Shown piece by piece: positions 59,400 to 64,000 of a DNA stretch of 64,000 nucleotides. The DNA is from Macquaria australasica. Lineage: Eukaryota > Chordata > Actinopteri > Centrarchiformes > Percichthyidae. The stretch lies in assembly GCA_005408345.1 (NCBI GenBank), contig SEMN01000176.1, forward strand, positions 64,501-128,500. The letters are read 5' to 3'. How positions within the stretch are numbered: the stretch's first letter is position 1; each line of letters opens with the position of its first letter. The position numbers and the translations under genes are program-made. A model generated the notes under the pieces. That model was not told the DNA's origin. It did not search any database and saw only the letters and a program-made list of their open reading frames with translations.

Positions 59400-59450
59400 A
59401 AAGGGCTGCAGCCACAAACAAGTAATTTTCTATTGGCTGCAGCCCCCTTT
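59400..59450. other. hairpin-forming inverted repeat
   Basis: AAAGGGCTGCAGCCA and TGGCTGCAGCCCCCTTT are reverse complements apart from two extra C, with a 19-base loop between them. Each arm holds the self-complementary GGCTGCAGCC/GCTGCAGC core. No known RNA family is recognised. Confidence 0.6.
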
Positions 59451-60039
59451 AGCATCTGGCAGGCCATGTGCAGATTCAGTCATTAGTTAGCTGTGGGTTT
59501 TTTGCTCCAGTCCTCCTTGCTCTGCTGTCAGACATACCATGAGCTATGTGTCAATATTGTACTATTCTCCAAAAAGGTAAGCCTCTAGTTCTTTGAAGGA
59601 TGAAGGAAGTGGAAATCTACTGAGTACCAAATTATTGATGTTGTAGCTACAGGTAACCTCTGAAATAAAATAGAGACTCAGAGTAAACAAGTAATAGAAA
59701 AATACCAAGGTGCTGGGCCACATTGTCGTGGCACAGCTCCCCTTAATGGTAAAATCACTGTAAATTTGATCATCTTCAACCTGCAGCTTTGTTATGGTTT
59801 ATTCATCTGTACAATAAAAATGGAGCTAAGTATGAAAGCAAACACATACAGTTACATAGTGTTCTGTGCCTAATAATAATAATAATTAAAAAAATAGACA
59901 GATACAACAGGAATATATTTTCTAAATTATGCAGTGACTTAAGTGGAACTAGCCATTACCACTGAGTCTTAACTGAAACTTCATTATCACACTTGGCAAT
60001 TTTCCCCTTTTTTTTTTTTTTTTTACAATATGCAGGGTC
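59451..60039. other. intergenic, nothing recognised
   Basis: AT-rich, with a T18 run at about 60007-60024. No gene can be supported. Confidence 0.35.
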
Positions 60040-60081
60040 CCAAAGGGATCCATTCGTGGACCACTTCTGTTCATCTTTTAC
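60040..60081 (+). pseudogene. tiny reverse-transcriptase relic
   Basis: The frame reads PKGSIRGPLLFIFY and then stops. This matches the conserved PQGSxLGPLLFxLY motif of non-LTR reverse transcriptases. Fourteen codons with nothing recognisable around them: a decayed LINE fragment. Confidence 0.55.
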
Positions 60082-61249
60082 TAGTGCTGACAAAGATGGA
60101 CGAACAAATCTTTTTTATTGAGACTTTGTCGATTATGGTATTTACTGTGTCTGCGGGACACTCTCCCGCCGACTCGGCTTTTATATATTACTTAACTAAG
60201 TGCCAGTGATCAAAATGTAAGCCTTACAAACTATAGCATTATTACAAACTCACTCCAGTGTTGTGTGACAAGGTTTGGCTTGTTTTAAGCAGTGCTGGTG
60301 GCGACTGACTGACATGTTTTCCTATGGAGAGAAATTAGACTCAAAATGGTCACAAATGTGTATTACATGATCTACAAATGAAAACTAAGATTTAAAAATG
60401 ATGATTTGTGTGTAATTTTGGGTACTCACAAATGCGTGTAATAAATATTTATATTTTATGTACGGATTTTTAACTTCAACTTCACAGATCTGATCATTTT
60501 CGCTTTCGAAAAGCTTCCTGTGTGTTCAAATGTCTAAAAATATTTGTGACAAGACAGAAAGTATGGCTTGTTTTTCTTTAGATCCATTGAGAGGCATGGT
60601 ACCTTGATTATACTATTACTATTATGTTTCTATGTTTTAACTGTGATTCTCATTGTTAAACTGACATGTTTTCTCTCCTTATTCGCCATATTTCCTAATA
60701 AAATTATTAAACAACGGATCGCCTGATACGCACGGATCAGGTTACATTTCTGTGAGGAGTTCTGAGAGTCTCTTCATGGTCTCCAGCTCCACACAGATCC
60801 ACAAACGTATGCTGCATTTAAGGGCTGGTGGAAAACTGGGACATCTAGGCTTTCGGTGAATTCGTGTGTAATTTCAAAGTGGGAAAGACCTTTTTCTAAA
60901 TAGACAGAATCACTCCGTCACCCCTCAATTAGCACACATACATTTACCAACTATAGACTCTATACAGTAGCCTATACTTAAATAAATAAATATATGGTTT
61001 AAATAAGCTACTGCTGGGTGGTGGACTTGTTCTTCTGTTGGGATAATGGTAAGAATCCCATAGACTCTCTGATCAACTGCTAATAGATTTCTGGTTGTGG
61101 TTGCAAAGACAGCAAACGCAAAGAAAGCAAAATAGTATTTCTTAGTAGTAAGAAATATTTCTTAGTAGTCCTACACTGTCAATGAAAACTCACAGTGACT
61201 GATATAAATAGGCTTGATTACTGTATTTCCCTCTTAATTGGTTTTCCTG
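60082..61249. other. intergenic, nothing recognised
   Basis: No feature can be supported. Confidence 0.35.
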
Positions 61250-61900
61250 CTAAAACCACTCATGGACTGCAGCTCATTCAGGGTTATTCTCAGAAACCTG
61301 TATTGGCTAGTTGCCACTTTCAGTATTCAGAATTGAATTAAATTTAAGATCCTCCTTCTTATGTCCAAAACTCTTATGGTCTGGCTCCACACCAGCAGAT
61401 CTCTTAGGTCTCAAGGCACCAATCTCCTTCATCTTCCCAGAGCTTTCTCCACAAGTATGAGAGCATTTAGCATAGAGCACAGAGCATCTTGAACCAATAT
61501 TGTTAAACTGCCTGACATGTCTCACATTTTCTCCAACAAAGCAATTTTAAAGGCTCAAATTATTTGAGAGCATCCTTTTCGAACCTCTTTATGAAGAGTT
61601 TGAGTTTCTTCCCTGTGTACGAAGATTTAGACTATAATAGGCTAGTTTGTATGTACAGTATTTTATTTGTCTTATTTTGAAGTCGTCTTCATTTACAGTA
61701 AAAGCAACCTTTATTATCCAGATTATTGTTCCCATAAAGTACTGTAAACATTGTTTGGTATATTTATTTTCTTTGTTTCTAGTGTTTGTGTTCTATTCTC
61801 CTTTTCTACTTTTTTGTTTTAATGTTTTATTTCCCTCTAATGCACTTTGAACTGCATTTGTATTAAATAGTGCTATGTAATAAACTTCAACTTGAATGCG
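61250..61900 (+). pseudogene. eroded LINE 3' region
   Basis: TGTATTGGCTAGTTGCC, then TTAAGATCCTCCTTCTTATG and CTTATGGTCTGGCTCCACAC, is the decayed nucleotide form of the LYWLPV...FKILLL...GLAP region that follows the RT in L2-like LINEs. The end, ATAGTGCTATGTAATAAACT, is a typical LINE tail. Frames are broken throughout. Confidence 0.55.
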
Positions 61901-62170
61901 TCTTGATTTTATATTAAAGGTTGGAGTTAAACCTTCCAAGAGAGTTTCAGATACTTGGTGGATTAGAGGGAGGATCTGTGTGTCAAAACTACTGGGAAGA
62001 GCTTTATATACACCTAAAACTTACACACAGCTGTAGCAACTAACATTAAACACTTTTCTTTTTAAATTTTGTTTTGCAGTACCATGATCAAAAATATCTA
62101 GCCATCTTTCACCTTGTTTAACTTAATCTTAGAGCGTGGCTCTAGGGTCGGTCCACCACTGAAATACAGT
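61901..62170. other. intergenic, nothing recognised
   Basis: Short gap between repeats; no feature is seen. Confidence 0.35.
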
Positions 62171-62174
62171 CTAT

Positions 62175-62346
62175 CAGAGGTGGGTGTCACAAGTTACATT
62201 TACTGTTGCATGTACTTCAGTAACTTTTTTGAGTCATTTTTATGCAGCATACTTTTTACTCTTACTTGAGTAGATTTTTATAGAAAAATCCTTACTTTTA
62301 CTTTGTTACATTTGGATAGATTCATCGTGCTACTTTTAATTATTTC
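62175..62346. repeat. ACTTTTACTT-type dispersed repeat
   Basis: CAGAGGTGGGTGTCACAAGT and repeated TACTTTTACT / ACTTGAGTAGA words resemble a very common teleost repeat. A relative is at 21770-21900. Confidence 0.5.
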
Positions 62347-62350
62347 ATAT

Positions 62351-62970
62351 TGTTATGACCCTGGGTCATGTGTGTTGAGTGACTGATTTTGAGGGTGTGG
62401 TCCCTCCCTGCCTGAGGGTGGTGCTGTTTACAATGTTCTGTTTTCTTAGTATGTTCAGTTCCAGGTGGTGGCTGGTGATTGGAGGGGAGACTGATGGCAT
62501 CTACTTTAAAATGGCCTCTGCCCAGGCTGACGGGACTCCTTCTCTTTGCCTGACTCCCAACCAGACCGTGCTGTGTTGTTGGATTTAAATTGAGATCTTA
62601 ATGCTAATGTGTTTAGCTACTGTTTTTACGTGAATGCTAGTAAAAGAGCAGTCCGGGTATCTGTAGGGGGGAGAAGCTGTTTCCGTTTCTACAATTGTTT
62701 TCTCCTGTTTTATGTTAGGGAGTTAGGTAAGATCCCTGTATTTCTTTTCCTGTTTCTTTGGGTTAGGTAATTTAGTTGGGATTTCATTGATTGTTTTGTT
62801 TGTTGTTTTGGCTGTGCTCTCCCTGATGTCAATTATACCCTGTGAAATGAATAAATCATTCCTGTTTGGACTGCATCCTTTGTGGCACTGACCATCTTTG
62901 GGAGCAGGGAAAGGGAGGGAGTCACTTTCTTTATGTTGTGCACCGGTTTACCCCTAGGCCGGTCGTAACA
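62351..62970 (+). mobile_element. solo LTR with ATAT flanks
   Basis: Begins TGTTATGACCCTGG, ends CGGTCGTAACA, with ATAT at 62347-62350 and 62971-62974. AATAAATC near 62850 is the likely poly(A) signal on the plus strand. No gag-pol is present. The 4-bp duplication of an AT word is weaker evidence than for the other LTRs. Confidence 0.7.
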
Positions 62971-63094
62971 ATATTTTATCATTAATGCACATTCTTTTAA
63001 GAGGCAGGTGGTCTGCTGATCTCAGATCTGCTGGCGGTGGTCTGTTATATTAACGCAGGGTAGTTGCGGGGATAAGCTTACACCTGCAACCCTA

Positions 63095-63310
63095 ATGACA
63101 TTAATGACATTCCCATCAGCCTCAGCTGTACTTTGCATTTAGTGCTAATTAGAAAATGTTAGCATGCTAATGCGGTAAAATAAGATTGTGACAATGGTAA
63201 ACATAACTGCTAAACATCAACATGTTCAGATTGTCATTAGGAGCATGTTAGCTTGCTGATGTTAGCATTCAAAGTTCAGCCTCACAAAGCCACTAGCATG
63301 GCTATAAACT
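63095..63310 (-). repeat. teleost dispersed repeat, copy C (partial)
   Basis: Inverted relative of the first third of copies A and B: AATGTTAGCATGCTAATG, CTAAACATCAACATGTTC and TGATGTTAGCATTC. Confidence 0.65.
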
Positions 63311-63659
63311 CAATCGTATTTCATTGTTATTTTCAAAATTTGTTTTTTATCTTTTGGTTACTTTGTTACAAATCTATAATCTATTAAACAATTTCACAGC
63401 AAAATTCAAATCTCACTAAGTTGCGAATAATAAGGGGATGTTATATTCACTTTGCATTTGCACTGGTTTTGGTGGCTTACCTACGTCAGATTTCAGCTGT
63501 AAGAATGTATGCAAACCCTGTTGTGGCATACAGCCCTCAGAAAGAGAACAAATGAGAAGAATTCGGCCTCTGCACATCTCTCCTTGCACCACCTGCAATC
63601 ATAGCAACTGTTCTGAGTACTTCTGCAAAATCTTAATGCTAATTTGGGGAGGTTGGTGA
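63311..63659. other. intergenic, nothing recognised
   Basis: No feature can be supported. Confidence 0.3.
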
Positions 63660-64000
63660 ACTGCGTGCAGTCTTGATATAGATGATGTTTGGACTCTTGT
63701 TTGCTCTTGTTCCTGTTTTATTTTGTAAATCCCTGGTCTTGTGTTCGTGTATTATTTACTTCCTGTCATTGTTCTGTTCCCACCAGTTTTGATTAGGTTC
63801 CCTTTTCTTTGTTCGTTGTCGCGTCATTGATGTTGCTGACGTTCTTGGTGATCTCTTCGTGTCGTGTTCCTGGTGTTCCCCTGCGTGTCAGTTCCTGTGT
63901 TTGTAAGTTTTGTTTTGCAGTTAAATACATCTTTGGACTGATTCAGCCTCCTCGCCTGTCTGCATTTGGGTCCTCTCCCTGCTGCCTAGATGGCTTGTCG
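63660..64000 (+). mobile_element. LTR fragment running off the window
   Basis: T-rich U3-like sequence leads to GCAGTTAAATACATCTTTGG, then CTGATTCAGCCTCCTCGCCT and CTGCATTTGGGTCCTC, the layout of the R/U5 part of teleost Gypsy-type LTRs. The right end is beyond the window, so a full element with genes could follow. Confidence 0.5.

Overview
This window is vertebrate nuclear DNA, almost certainly from a teleost and probably a spiny-rayed (percomorph) fish. The reasons are spliced genes with GT-AG introns, long (CA)n/(GT)n tracts, and many dispersed repeats I recognise by eye as teleost types: tRNA-derived SINEs, L2-like LINE relics, solo LTRs and TTAA-flanked MITEs. It is not prokaryotic, and I see no operon, CRISPR array, phage or plasmid.

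Two genes are well supported. At the left edge, on the minus strand, lies the first coding exon of rptor (Raptor, the mTORC1 scaffold). A CpG-rich segment at 2.6-3.4 kb looks like its promoter and untranslated first exon. On the plus strand, 22.2-26.7 kb holds a complete five-exon neuronal pentraxin 1 gene (nptx1). It has a TATA box, a strong REST/RE1 half-site near the inferred start of transcription, conserved splice junctions in every intron, and a poly(A) signal followed by a G-quadruplex motif. The two genes are divergent (head to head) about 19 kb apart, as I remember for the human RPTOR-NPTX1 pair.

The other roughly 58 kb is intergenic or intronic and rich in repeats. 0.7-1.5 kb: DNA-transposon fossil with a fold-back element. 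8.5-10.9 kb: degenerate GGCTG-rich repeats and a 57-bp tandem repeat inside a possible minus-strand exon. Near-complete solo LTRs with target-site duplications lie at 11.5, 28.0, 49.7 and 62.4 kb, and part of another is cut by the right edge. 27.5-29.0 kb: a duplicated block split by an LTR. 30.2-31.1, 40.8-41.4 and 63.1-63.3 kb: copies of one dispersed repeat. 35.6-37.5 kb: AT-rich. 38-40 kb: simple-sequence tracts. 46.7-48.7 kb: faint minus-strand exon-like segments. 51 kb: an L2 reverse-transcriptase relic. 53-58.5 kb: TIR elements, including a nest of one TTAA-flanked element inside another. 60-62 kb: LINE relics.

I found no new defence or metabolic system. The points most worth following up are the RE1 half-site at the nptx1 promoter, the G-quadruplex just past its poly(A) signal, the rptor 5' region, a 57-bp-repeat candidate exon, nested TTAA transposons and an unexplained hairpin near 59.4 kb. 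All family assignments rest on reading the sequence and memory of the families; no database search was run.
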